Assembly (NCBI GenBank): GCA_020444075.1
Contig: JAHLLR010000013.1
Span: 28,015-92,014, forward strand
Length of the DNA stretch: 64,000 bases
Origin: Deltaproteobacteria bacterium
GTDB lineage: Bacteria; Desulfobacterota; Desulfobacteria; Desulfobacterales; Desulfosarcinaceae
Reading direction: 5' to 3'
The notes under the pieces are model-generated. The model made no database searches. It saw only the letters and a list, made by a program, of their open reading frames with translations, and was not told the DNA's origin. The position numbers and the translations under genes were made by a program. This document shows positions 34,128 to 43,234 of the stretch, piece by piece (the stretch's first letter is position 1; every line of letters starts with the position of its first letter).

Positions 34128-37100
34128 ATGAAGATTTCGATTCGCTGGGCGTTAATTGCCGGTTTTTTAGGCCTGATCTGGGGAACCCATCTGATCACCA
34201 CCACCTCGTCCTATCTGACATCTCAGGAAGTGCTTCGTCAGCATGCCCGGGATATCATGAAAAACATCGCTGACTTGGCCATGGAGCAGTCCCAGCGCCA
34301 CCTGCTGCACGCCCACGGTGCTGCCGCTTTAACCAGGCGACTGCTGGCCTCCAACGTGGTCGGCAGCCAAACGAACCAGATTGATCGCTTAGAGAGATAT
34401 CTGCACGACCAGCTTTCCGTCAATCCCCACTTTGCCGGTATTTATGTGGGTACCCCCCAGGGAAATTTTTACGATGTTCGCCATTTTGACGCAAAGGTCC
34501 AAGGAGGCTTTCGCACCAAAGTAATTCTGAACACTCCCCAGGAAAAACAGGTCCGTCTGATTTACCGAGATTCCCTTTTTAAGCAGATGTCAGAAGAAAT
34601 CAACAAATCAGACATGTATGATCCCCGCAAGCGCCCCTGGTACCAAAAAGCGTTGACGGAAAACCGCATCGTCTGGACCGATCCCTACATCTTCTACACC
34701 TCCCAGAAACCGGGAATCACCATTGCCGGACCCTTTTTCGATTCATCCGGGAAACTCATGGGCGTCGTCGGTGTTGATATAGAAATCGACCAGCTGTCCA
34801 TATTCATCGGCAACTTGAAAATCGGCAAGCATGGAAAGGCCTTCATGCTCAACCGCAACAGCGACGTGGTGGCCTTCGGGGACATAGACAAACTGAAATT
34901 CAAAGGAACATCGGAGGGGGGTGCCGCACGCCTGGCAAAAATCGATGAACTCGACGACGCGCACAGCCGTAAAGCTTTCGAAGCGGCAAAGATTCAAACC
35001 GATGCCTCGGGGATGCTGATCATGGACGGATCGCGTTTTGCCCGGTTTACGCACGAAAGTCAGATCTATCTGGCGATGTTCACTCCCTTTTCCACCCCCC
35101 AGTGGCCCTGGATCATCGGGGTTTACCTGCCGGAGGATGATTACCTCGGCGCCATCAAATCCAACCGCTTATACAATATTCTGGTCACCATGGTGATCTC
35201 CCTGTTTGCCGCCTTTATCGGATTTCTCCTGGCCCGTGGTGTTATCCGCCCGATTGCTCTGTTGGAACGCGCCTCCAGGCAAATCAAGATGGGGCATTCG
35301 ACGCCGTTGCCGCAAATTCACTCTGCCTATTCCGAAATCCAGGAGACCGCCAGCGCTTTCGCCGAAATGAAGACCGCTGTGGAACGAAGCCGAAAAAAAT
35401 ACCAGGGAATTTTCAACAATATCCAAGATGTCTATTACGAAGCCTCTCTCAAGGGGACGCTGATTGAAATCAGCCCGTCCATTGAAAAAATATCCCAATA
35501 CCGGCGGCAGGAACTGATTGGGAAAACCCTTCTCAAAATTTATGCGGATCCCGGCCAGAGAATTGGCATCGTGCAACAGCTGATAGACCAGGGGCGCCTC
35601 AATGACCGGGAAGTGGTGTTTCGGGACAAGGACGGCCGCAAAAAACACTGCTCCTTGAATTCCATGATCCTTCGAACCCGATCCGGCAAGCCCTATCGCA
35701 TCATCGGCTCCCTGCGCGACATCAACGACCGTAAAACAGCCGAACAGGAATTGCTTCAATACAAGAGTCAGCTGGAGGCCTTAATCAAGGAGCGGACCCT
35801 TGAATTACAAAAAGCCAACGACGGTCTGATGGCCCAGATCGAACGACGCCGCGCCACCGAAATGCAGCTCGGGATCAGCGAAGAGAAATATCGGACCATT
35901 CTGGATACCATTGAGGAGGCCTACTTTGAACTGGACTATTCCGGCACCCTCACCTTTGTCAATGAGGCGGCCTGCCGGATCATGGGTTACACCATGAGTG
36001 AACTGTCCGGCATGCATTTCAGGCACTTTTCAGCGCATCCATCAACGCGGGAGATCATCCAGGCTTTCCGCAAGATGGCCCGATCCGGTGAGCCGGTGCG
36101 AGTCATGACCTACTCGGTGATCACCAAAGACGGGGAAAACAAGGTGCTGGACCTGAGCGCGGCCCTGATTCTAAATCCTTCAGGCATCGTGACCGGGTTT
36201 CGCGGAGTAGCTCGCGACATCACGGCGAAGATCGTTGCCCAGAAAGAAAAAGAGAAGCTTCAAGGGCAACTGAATCATGCCCAGCGGATGGAGGCGGTGG
36301 GCACCCTGGCTGGCGGCATTGCCCACGACTTCAACAATCTGCTCATGGGGATCATGGGCAATGTATCCCTGATCGCCTCGAAGCTCGACACCGGCAGTAA
36401 ACTGTCCGAATACCTGGGGGCCATCGAGCAATGCGTGGAGAGCGGTGCCACCCTCACCCGCCAACTGCTCGGATATGCCCGCGGAGGCAAATACCAGGTC
36501 ACTCCCGTCAATCTGAACGAGACTGTCCAGCGGACCGCCGATATGTTCGGCCGGACTAAAAAGGAAATTCAGATTCATACCCGTTTTCAGAAAGAAATCT
36601 GGACGGTGGAAGCTGATCAGGGTCAGATCGATCAGGTGCTGGTCAACCTCTACGTTAACGCCTGGCAGGCCATGGCCGGGGATATGACGCTATCCCTTTC
36701 AACGAAAAATGTGATCTTGGATGAAGTTTTCGCCGCCTCTTTCGGCGCCAAGCCGGGCCCCTATGTATCCATCAGCGTCCAAGACAGGGGCAACGGTATC
36801 GAACCGGAAACCATGAAGCGAATTTTTGAGCCGTTTTTCACCACAAAAAAAATGGGGCGGGGAACCGGTCTGGGACTTGCCTCGGCATTTGGAATCATCA
36901 AGAACCACGGCGGCATCATCGATGTGAAAAGCCAGGTGAATCAAGGATCAACCTTTACGATCTATTTGCCGGCCATATCAGGAACGTCGGAAAAAGTATC
37001 GGTTTCAGCGCCTGAATTGCCGCTCAATGGTTCCGGCACGCTGCTGGTGGTAGATGATGAGCCTTACATCCTGACGGCCCTGACAGGTATCCTCCAAGAT

Positions 37101-37418
37101 CTGGGATACCATGTAATCCCCGCCAACAGCGGACAGCAGGCCATCGCCCTGTTCGAAAGGGAAATGGATCACATTGACGGAGTGCTGCTGGATATGGTCA
37201 TGCCCGATTTAAGCGGCCGACAGGTATTATCCCATCTGAAAAAGATCAGACCCGGTATCAAAGTGTTATTATCCAGTGGATACAGCCTCAACGGCATGGG
37301 GGCGAATGGCCATGAGGCGGCAGGGGATGGGTTTATTCAAAAGCCCTATCATATCGAAAAGCTGGCAACTGCACTGGATAAAGTCTTAAACGGCCATGCT
37401 GGTCCAGACACCGCATAG
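34128..37418 (+). CDS. Hybrid sensor histidine kinase (dCache-HAMP-PAS-PAS-HK-REC)
   Basis: 1096 residues from ATG 34128; the track starts upstream without need. A transmembrane helix (about 6-28), periplasmic double-Cache domain (about 40-300; DPRKRPWYQKAL, WTDPYIF, GIAGPFF-like TIAGPFFDSSGKLMGVVGVDI), second transmembrane helix (about 345-368), HAMP, two PAS domains (about 425-545 and 580-700), HisKA with H733 in GIAHDFNNLL, HATPase (N box NLYVNAWQAM, GNGI, FEPFFTTK, GTGLGLA) and a C-terminal receiver with D1022 (LLDMVMPD). dCache suggests sensing of amino acids or carboxylates. No output partner is adjacent; signalling to a free regulator is likely. Confidence 0.88.
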   Translation: MKISIRWALIAGFLGLIWGTHLITTTSSYLTSQEVLRQHARDIMKNIADLAMEQSQRHLLHAHGAAALTRRLLASNVVGSQTNQIDRLERYLHDQLSVNPHFAGIYVGTPQGNFYDVRHFDAKVQGGFRTKVILNTPQEKQVRLIYRDSLFKQMSEEINKSDMYDPRKRPWYQKALTENRIVWTDPYIFYTSQKPGITIAGPFFDSSGKLMGVVGVDIEIDQLSIFIGNLKIGKHGKAFMLNRNSDVVAFGDIDKLKFKGTSEGGAARLAKIDELDDAHSRKAFEAAKIQTDASGMLIMDGSRFARFTHESQIYLAMFTPFSTPQWPWIIGVYLPEDDYLGAIKSNRLYNILVTMVISLFAAFIGFLLARGVIRPIALLERASRQIKMGHSTPLPQIHSAYSEIQETASAFAEMKTAVERSRKKYQGIFNNIQDVYYEASLKGTLIEISPSIEKISQYRRQELIGKTLLKIYADPGQRIGIVQQLIDQGRLNDREVVFRDKDGRKKHCSLNSMILRTRSGKPYRIIGSLRDINDRKTAEQELLQYKSQLEALIKERTLELQKANDGLMAQIERRRATEMQLGISEEKYRTILDTIEEAYFELDYSGTLTFVNEAACRIMGYTMSELSGMHFRHFSAHPSTREIIQAFRKMARSGEPVRVMTYSVITKDGENKVLDLSAALILNPSGIVTGFRGVARDITAKIVAQKEKEKLQGQLNHAQRMEAVGTLAGGIAHDFNNLLMGIMGNVSLIASKLDTGSKLSEYLGAIEQCVESGATLTRQLLGYARGGKYQVTPVNLNETVQRTADMFGRTKKEIQIHTRFQKEIWTVEADQGQIDQVLVNLYVNAWQAMAGDMTLSLSTKNVILDEVFAASFGAKPGPYVSISVQDRGNGIEPETMKRIFEPFFTTKKMGRGTGLGLASAFGIIKNHGGIIDVKSQVNQGSTFTIYLPAISGTSEKVSVSAPELPLNGSGTLLVVDDEPYILTALTGILQDLGYHVIPANSGQQAIALFEREMDHIDGVLLDMVMPDLSGRQVLSHLKKIRPGIKVLLSSGYSLNGMGANGHEAAGDGFIQKPYHIEKLATALDKVLNGHAGPDTA

Positions 37419-37449
37419 CTCCCCCTTTCCGACCCGTTATCGAAAGCGA

Positions 37450-37866
37450 TCACTCGGGTGCTGACGGTTTGGCTGGAGTCAGTTTCACGGTCAGGGGCAA
37501 TACGTGCATGGCCCGCGAAATTTCCCGGGTACGGCCTAACGTCCACTCGACGCACTGCTGGCCGTTGATCATCCGTGAATCGAGTTGTCGGACCACACCG
37601 GCAACATCGATAACCGGGTGCCGCATGAACACCTCGGGCAGGCCGTAGGTCAGGTGGCAGGCCAGGCACTTTCCCGGGCGCTGTTTGAGTTGAAATTCGA
37701 AATCGACCTGGTCGTCGGTTTCCCCGGTGTACGCAAGATTGATATCATAGGCGCCTTCTGATGCATCGCCAAAAAGGGCGGCAAAAAAAAGATCGGCACG
37801 GTTCGAGGGGAAAATTTCGTCCAGTACACGCTGTGCAAAAATCGTCTCGTATGAAGGTGCGCCCAT
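37450..37866 (-). CDS. Conserved-looking hypothetical protein with CLACH motif
   Basis: 138 residues, no signal peptide or membrane segment. N-terminal half has FPSNRADLFFAALFGDASEGAYDINL, then FEFQLKQRPGKCLACHLTYGLPEVFMRHP, and a Pro-rich C-terminus. The CxxCH string would be a haem c site in an exported protein, but with no signal peptide it is more likely a metal or redox site, or incidental. I believe similar proteins occur in other sulfate reducers, but I cannot name a family. It converges with the hybrid kinase gene. Confidence 0.55.
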   Translation of the reverse strand: MGAPSYETIFAQRVLDEIFPSNRADLFFAALFGDASEGAYDINLAYTGETDDQVDFEFQLKQRPGKCLACHLTYGLPEVFMRHPVIDVAGVVRQLDSRMINGQQCVEWTLGRTREISRAMHVLPLTVKLTPAKPSAPE

Positions 37867-38018
37867 CGCTTGGGTTCCTCAGGTTTGATTCTTAACTGTG
37901 GTAGCTGCCATTTACCCGACTTCAACATCGTGCTTTTAAACCGGAAGATTTATCTACACCACTGGCCCTTTAAAATCAACCATCCGGGCAGCACAACCCC
38001 AGACCCAACACAATCCAC

Positions 38019-38849
38019 TCATTGGGGTGAAGATCCCTGGAGATAATGGGGGCCCAACCGACGGTGGATGACTGGCAGGGACGCCATCGGAGGTGGGACA
38101 TGACCAAATATGGTTTTCAAAAAGCGTTCGGTGATCCGGTAGGTTGCGCCCCATAACAATTCATCGTGACCATTTTGGCGATGAATGAAACAGGGCATAT
38201 CCCGATAAGGCATATCCGGCGCACCCGGCTTACCTGCCTTGAACGAAATTCGATACCGGCCATAATTACCGGGGTCAAAAAACGTCGATAGAGGAATATA
38301 AACGATTTTATCCACTTCCCAGTTGGGGAAAAAGCGCTTCTGGTGATTCACCCATCCCACCATCGGGTAAATGGCCCGTTTGAACATGACCAGATGCTGA
38401 GCCGGCATGGGACCTAAAAACCTCACTCCGAGTGGATTGAGCCGCATTTCTTCGAACCCTTCCCGCAAAGCAGTGGCCAGCAGCAGGGCCAGTTTCGGGA
38501 AATCCTTTTTCCGGTAACGCCGCCACCACGGCTGGTGAGCCCAACGGGACAATGGCATTATGGGCAGATTAAGCCATCGGGCCAGCCAACGGTCAATGGT
38601 CGGCGATATCCCGCCGCCCGGACAGCAAAGATCGCCGGATTGGCGGACATGCCGGGAACGCTTGTTCAGAATCAAAAGCGGCTCCCCGTTGGAACCTTTT
38701 CCAAGAAGGAAAAGCACCGCCGAATTCAGACTCACATCGCCATTGGTGTTGAACGGGAAGGTTCCCGGTGGTTGACGGTAAAGGCGGTGCTGCACAAGGC
38801 GTATAAACGCTTCGGGCGATCGGGGCAGTATTGACATGGCTGTTCCCAT
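38019..38849 (-). CDS. Nudix hydrolase-like protein with an insertion in the Nudix box
   Basis: 276 residues from ATG 38849 (a second ATG lies four codons later); the track start overlaps the SLOG-like gene and is unlikely. The region LLILNKRSRHVRQSGDLCCPGG resembles the CoA-pyrophosphatase (NudL/NUDT7) signature 'R-S-x-x-V-R-x-x-x-G-x-x-x-F-P-G-G'. The rest of the Nudix box, REGFEEMRLNP, follows only after about 45 extra residues rich in Trp and Arg (RWLARWL, RWAHQPWWRRYRK). The catalytic Glu pair (EE) is kept. Function could be CoA or nucleotide pyrophosphate hydrolysis; the insertion is unusual. Confidence 0.65.
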   Translation of the reverse strand: MGTAMSILPRSPEAFIRLVQHRLYRQPPGTFPFNTNGDVSLNSAVLFLLGKGSNGEPLLILNKRSRHVRQSGDLCCPGGGISPTIDRWLARWLNLPIMPLSRWAHQPWWRRYRKKDFPKLALLLATALREGFEEMRLNPLGVRFLGPMPAQHLVMFKRAIYPMVGWVNHQKRFFPNWEVDKIVYIPLSTFFDPGNYGRYRISFKAGKPGAPDMPYRDMPCFIHRQNGHDELLWGATYRITERFLKTIFGHVPPPMASLPVIHRRLGPHYLQGSSPQ

Positions 38850-38863
38850 TGGTGTTGCGGGAC

Positions 38864-39679
38864 TCACTTGATGACCCGGATACGGCAGGTCGCACGCAAC
38901 CTCTCCCAGAGGGCTCGGATAACCACCGCGGCCACATCCTTGGGTGCCAGACCCCACTTGCCGGACCGGCGCTGACAGTCCGTCAGCAGATTGGTGTTGG
39001 TGGTGAACAGATCGAAATGGCTGTTGATATAACTTCCCAGCGTAAAATGGAGGGAAACCAGTTCATCTGAGGTCATGTTGGCAATGGTGGCCCTGTCTTT
39101 CAGAGACAACGACCGTTCCAGATGGGTCACCGCCATCTCCATGGTTTCCGGCGGATTTTCCCGTTGAGGCAGGCGCTCACGGTCGACGACCGACTGCAGC
39201 GGCGCGGTGATACCGGTTTCCATCGTTGATAGAAAAAAGGTCGCTTCAAGGATCTTGGATACACTGTCTGCTACCGAAGAAATGGTGCGTCCTTCATCAT
39301 CTCCGTCAACATGCAATACCCGGATTCGATTCTCGGTGAGCCACATGGCGATCCGTCGGGATGCAAAAAAACCGCTTTCGATGGAAAGATCCTGAATCAA
39401 CAATGGTTTATTCAGACGCCAAGCGGCTTTTTTGGTGGTTTCCAGTCGAAGGGAGACCGTTTCTCCTGCGGTGAAATAAAGGGAGCCTTGACTGGCATCG
39501 ACGGCCTTCTCCGTGACTGATTGATCGGGGGCGCGAGGTAACCGCTCGAGATGGTATTTATCCAGGATCGGTTCATCATCACGGCACCACCCCCCATGGG
39601 ACAAACCCAGCTTAATGGCTATCTCCAAGGCGGCCGCTGCAGCGCCCGGCTTTCCGCTGGAAATGATTTTCTCAATCAT
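38864..39679 (-). CDS. Degenerate SLOG (circularly permuted YpsA-like) protein with C-terminal helical domain
   Basis: 271 residues. The N-terminal 150 resemble the cpYpsA/'MoCo carrier' SLOG fold: KIISSGKPGAAAAALEIAIKLGLSHGGWC, QGSLYFTAG, RLNKPLLIQDL, WLTENRIRVLHVDGDD. The usual nucleotide-binding GGQTGVDR is changed to SSGKPGAAA, so binding may be lost or altered. The C-terminal about 90 residues (THLERSLSLKDRATIANMTSDELVSLHFTLGSYI) resemble a DUF6794-type domain. It overlaps the lytic transglycosylase gene by 4 bp (ATGA), so the two are probably coupled. No function is assigned. Confidence 0.6.
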   Translation of the reverse strand: MIEKIISSGKPGAAAAALEIAIKLGLSHGGWCRDDEPILDKYHLERLPRAPDQSVTEKAVDASQGSLYFTAGETVSLRLETTKKAAWRLNKPLLIQDLSIESGFFASRRIAMWLTENRIRVLHVDGDDEGRTISSVADSVSKILEATFFLSTMETGITAPLQSVVDRERLPQRENPPETMEMAVTHLERSLSLKDRATIANMTSDELVSLHFTLGSYINSHFDLFTTNTNLLTDCQRRSGKWGLAPKDVAAVVIRALWERLRATCRIRVIK

Positions 39680-40824
39680 CCGCCCGAATCTCCCTCAATA
39701 TCTTTAAGATCGGTCTTCCTTTCAGCTGCTGCAGGGAAAATAACCAGCCGCTGTCCGGGATGGAGCACGTTATTGATGCCTATTCGGTTCCAGATGAGCA
39801 GCGCGGCAAGGGGCACCTCGAATTTCTGGGCGATGCCCGAAAGGCTGTCTCCTTTCTTGACTACGTAAATGCGCTGGCTGCGAATTTTGGTATCCGCTTC
39901 GATCAGGGATGCCAGACGGAGCTGAAATCCCGCTTCACCATCGCAGGGAATGTTGACCAAGCGCGTTCCGGCCGCCAAATAATGCCCCCGCAATTCAGGG
40001 TTGAAATCTTTGATCGTCTTAAAATCGGTCTTCGCTGCACCGGCAACAAGGCGAAGGGGAAGATCCGCAAAGGCATTGACCTGAACCGTTGAAAAGGATT
40101 CCGGAGCATAAAAATCTTCTGGAGAAAGGGTAACGCCATGATTCTGAGGCGCTTCGACAATGCGCTTGATGGCCAGAATACGGAAGACAAAGCGCTGGGT
40201 TTCCAGGGGAAGATAGAGTCGGTAATAGTCAGTTATGCCCTGCTCCAGGATTTCTGCTTCAAGCCCCTCTTCCCCCATGTTGTAGGCCGCCAGGGAAAGG
40301 CTCCAGGAACCAAATCGCTCGTAAAGGTCTTTGAGGTAGGTCAGCACCGCCGGTGTACTCAGATAAAGGTTGCGCCGCTCGTCAAAATTGTCGTCCACGA
40401 TCAATCCATATTTTCTGGCGGTCTGAGGCATCAGCTGCCAGACTCCCATGGCCCCTTTGCTCGACCCGGCATGCATTCTGAGATCACTCTCTGCAATGGC
40501 CAGATACTTGATGTCTTCGGGAAGCCCATTATCCCTGAGCATCTTTTCAATGTAGGGGAAATAGCGGGTGGTCCGTTTCAACCAGAGAACAACCTGGGGG
40601 CGGCTTCCCAGAGAAACCAACATTTCCTTCTCAAACCGTTCCATCGTCTGCGGGTCATCCACGGGTACCGTTTCACTGCATAGCAGAATCGGCCGTTCCA
40701 GCTTGAGCGCCGAAAGCAGGAAGTCGTCAGTGATTTTTTCGGCCGAAGTCATACAGGGGAACAGCGCTGAAAAAAGAGTTGCTATCATGCAAACAAAGAG
40801 GATAGGCCGCATAGATGCTGTCAT
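39676..40824 (-). CDS. Membrane-bound lytic murein transglycosylase with LysM (MltD-like)
   Basis: Cleaves peptidoglycan glycan strands in the periplasm. Signal peptide (about 1-28), then an SLT domain with catalytic Glu in YLAIAESDLRMHAGSSKGAMGVWQLMPQTARKYGL (about residues 105-140) and the Ala-Ala-Tyr-Asn motif (SLAAYNMGEEG). A C-terminal LysM domain (about 318-362; YVVKKGDSLSGIAQKF) anchors it to the wall. 382 residues; E. coli MltD is longer with two LysM. It shares a 4-bp overlap with the SLOG-like gene downstream. Confidence 0.88.
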   Translation of the reverse strand: MTASMRPILFVCMIATLFSALFPCMTSAEKITDDFLLSALKLERPILLCSETVPVDDPQTMERFEKEMLVSLGSRPQVVLWLKRTTRYFPYIEKMLRDNGLPEDIKYLAIAESDLRMHAGSSKGAMGVWQLMPQTARKYGLIVDDNFDERRNLYLSTPAVLTYLKDLYERFGSWSLSLAAYNMGEEGLEAEILEQGITDYYRLYLPLETQRFVFRILAIKRIVEAPQNHGVTLSPEDFYAPESFSTVQVNAFADLPLRLVAGAAKTDFKTIKDFNPELRGHYLAAGTRLVNIPCDGEAGFQLRLASLIEADTKIRSQRIYVVKKGDSLSGIAQKFEVPLAALLIWNRIGINNVLHPGQRLVIFPAAAERKTDLKDIEGDSGG

Positions 40825-41012
40825 ATTACGATTCCAGTGTTTGGTATTGAACGCACTTCGGGTAGATGGATTCGTTCAATCAGAAAGAATCGATCACAAC
40901 ACGGTTGAAACTTTATCATAATCAGTCTGAGCCATTTGTCACTTGCCAACGGGTGCTTGAATTTCTATAGTTTCCCGAACCATCGCCAGTCATCGATCCC
41001 GGAGTCGCTATC
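40825..41012. promoter_or_regulatory. Divergent region with 8-bp inverted repeat, possible operator
   Basis: ATTGAACG (40846-40853) and CGTTCAAT (40873-40880) form a perfect inverted repeat with 19 nt between. It sits 22 bp upstream of the lytic transglycosylase start and 133 bp upstream of the sigma-54 regulator. It could be an operator for that regulator or an activator-binding site; no -24/-12 match was found close by. Confidence 0.35.
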
Positions 41013-42590
41013 GTGAGTCAATCATTCAAACTGAACCTTTTATTTCAGGATCGCATCGGCGTTGTTGCGGATATCTCCAGGCGCGTTGCGGATCGGGCCA
41101 TGAATATCGTTTCCATGGAGGTCGAGCGCAAGCAGCATTTGGCCGATGTGTACCTGGAGGTGGATCCTGTCAATCGGGAGATGTCGGGGAAAGAAATTCT
41201 GGAAAGTCTGTCCGGGCTCAACGGTCTGCAGTCCATTCGTTTCATCAAGACCACGCCCAACGAAAACCGCCAGAATACGTTTCACACGGTGTTGGATAAT
41301 ATCAGTGACGGCATTATCTCCATCGATGCCAAAGGAAGAATAACCACCATCAACCAGTTGGCCCGAACGATTCTCAACTGCCACGACCGCGATCTGATCG
41401 GCCGGCGAATCGATGAGACTGTCGCCATGGATCCCACCCTGCTTTCGTGTCTGGAAGGTCAGCAGTATTCTCGGCTTCGCCGCAGTGTCTCGACGGAAAA
41501 GGGACAGTTCGAATTTTTTACCAACGCCCGTCCGATTGTCGATTCCACCGGAAGGATTATCGGTGCCGTGGAAATCATGAAGGACATGAAGGAGATCAAG
41601 GCATTGGTGGAAGAAGTTTCCCAGCCGGAAAAAATCTCTTTTGACGCCTTCGTGGGAAACGCCCCGTCCGTCAAACAGGCCATTGCCTTTGCCCGTAAAA
41701 TTGCCCCCACCCCATCCATTGTCTCTATCCGTGGCGAAAGCGGTACCGGCAAAGAGCTGTTTGCCCGGGCGATCCATGCAGAGAGCCTCCGATCAGGCCC
41801 GTTTATTCCGGTCAACTGCGCCGCCATTCCGGATTCGCTTTTAGAAAGCGAACTGTTCGGCTACGAGAGCGGTGCCTTTACCGGAGCCCAAAAAAGCGGC
41901 CGTGCCGGCCTGTTTGAGCAGGCAAGTGGCGGAACCCTTTTTCTTGACGAAATTGCCGAGCTTCCGCCGGGGCCGCAGGCAAAAATCCTTCGGGCCATCC
42001 AGGAAAAACGTGTCAGGCGTATCGGCGGAAGGTCAGAATTCGAAGTCGATGCACGGATCATCACCGCCACTAACCGGAACCTGGAACGGTTGGTGGAAAC
42101 CGGCACGTTCAGGCAGGATCTGTATTACCGAATCAACGTACTGCCTATCCACCTGCCGCCTTTAAACGCCCGGGCGGAAGACATTCCCGTACTGGCAGAT
42201 CATTTTCTCTTTCAGATCAACTGCAAACTGGCCGCCAACCTGCAGCACCTTTCGTCCGAAGCTCTGGACAAATTAATCCACCACAGCTGGCCGGGTAATG
42301 TTCGGGAACTGAAAAACGTGATCGAACGGGCAGCCATCTTATGCGACACCACGATGATCGGGGTCGAATCGATCCTGTTCAGTTTCGATCTGGCCACCCC
42401 GGTATTGACCGCCGGCAAGGTTGCGGGTCCGGTTGAAGAAAGCAATGACCTTGCTCGCCAACTGAATGCACTGGAACGACAGATCGTCGCCAAAGCCCTT
42501 AAGTCGGCCAGGAGCATCCGCCAGGCCGCCGGCCGCCTGGGCATTTCCCACACCACCCTTCGAAACAAGATAAAAAAGCACTGCCTGTAG
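41013..42590 (+). CDS. ACT-PAS sigma-54 activator (TyrR-like)
   Basis: 525 residues: N-terminal ACT domain (about 5-75; LNLLFQDRIGVVADISRRVADRAMNI), PAS domain (about 88-190), AAA+ activator core with Walker A GESGTGKE (about 241), the GAFTGA loop (about 288) and Walker B LFLDEIAEL, and a Fis-type HTH at the C-terminus (IRQAAGRLGISHTTLRNKIKKH). ACT-PAS-AAA-HTH is the TyrR/PhhR layout, except that TyrR proper has lost GAFTGA; here the loop is intact, so sigma-54 activation is expected. The ACT domain suggests an amino acid ligand. GTG start at 41013. No matching -24/-12 promoter was recognised. Confidence 0.88.
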   Translation: MSQSFKLNLLFQDRIGVVADISRRVADRAMNIVSMEVERKQHLADVYLEVDPVNREMSGKEILESLSGLNGLQSIRFIKTTPNENRQNTFHTVLDNISDGIISIDAKGRITTINQLARTILNCHDRDLIGRRIDETVAMDPTLLSCLEGQQYSRLRRSVSTEKGQFEFFTNARPIVDSTGRIIGAVEIMKDMKEIKALVEEVSQPEKISFDAFVGNAPSVKQAIAFARKIAPTPSIVSIRGESGTGKELFARAIHAESLRSGPFIPVNCAAIPDSLLESELFGYESGAFTGAQKSGRAGLFEQASGGTLFLDEIAELPPGPQAKILRAIQEKRVRRIGGRSEFEVDARIITATNRNLERLVETGTFRQDLYYRINVLPIHLPPLNARAEDIPVLADHFLFQINCKLAANLQHLSSEALDKLIHHSWPGNVRELKNVIERAAILCDTTMIGVESILFSFDLATPVLTAGKVAGPVEESNDLARQLNALERQIVAKALKSARSIRQAAGRLGISHTTLRNKIKKHCL

Positions 42591-42613
42591 GTCATCCAAA
42601 CGCTGTTCGGCCT

Positions 42614-43039
42614 TTATTCCAGCTTCAGCCAACGGCAGATCAACCCTTTAATGTCGGCGTTTTCCAACTTTTTATCGGTTACGGAAACCAGACCCAGGCG
42701 AAGAGAGATCCGTTCATCGTCCCCCCATGGCCACCATGCCGCGTACAGCACCACCCCGTTAACGGGATCCATGGTAAACACTTTCTGGCCCGGTACGATA
42801 CCGAAACCGGTCTGGAAATAGTCGCGGACAGCTGCATCGGCCTCATTTATGGTGGAAAAATCCCATTTATGAGAAAATTCAAGGGTCAGCGGGAGTTCGA
42901 CCATGATTTCATCCTGACGGTCGATAACCGCCAGTGCCAGGTTGAACTCTTTGTCCCACCGCCACGGGCAGTTTTCAGGAATATTGAGGCTAATGCGTTG
43001 GCAGATGATTTCCAGGGCTTCGAGATCGGAACGTGGCAT
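42614..43039 (-). CDS. Hypothetical protein
   Basis: 141 residues from ATG 43039; a purine-rich AAGGGAAAG lies just upstream, and the track's TTG (43057) is less likely. No signal peptide or membrane helix. Contains several Trp residues (CPWRWDKEF, AAWWPWGDDERISLRL) and a C-terminal helix (ADIKGLICRWLKLE). No family is recognised. It converges with the sigma-54 regulator, separated by only 23 bp. Confidence 0.55.
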   Translation of the reverse strand: MPRSDLEALEIICQRISLNIPENCPWRWDKEFNLALAVIDRQDEIMVELPLTLEFSHKWDFSTINEADAAVRDYFQTGFGIVPGQKVFTMDPVNGVVLYAAWWPWGDDERISLRLGLVSVTDKKLENADIKGLICRWLKLE

Positions 43040-43234
43040 GGGTTTCTTTCCCTTCAAACAGATATCTGCCTACCCCGATCGCTGCCCCTGTTTTTAGAGC
43101 AGCGGTCATGGGAGGCCAGTCAACATTCGGATGTTCAATGACTATAAAGCAACAGGCATATCTCTGGCAAGCACTACCAAACGGGTATCCCCCTGTTTTT
43201 TATCGAGAGCAAATCGGTTTCCGCAATGGGGTCG

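Noticed and set aside
37450-37866. Haem c site (CLACH) in the hypothetical protein
   Set aside because: No signal peptide or membrane anchor, and no cytochrome c genes nearby, so haem attachment in the periplasm is unlikely.
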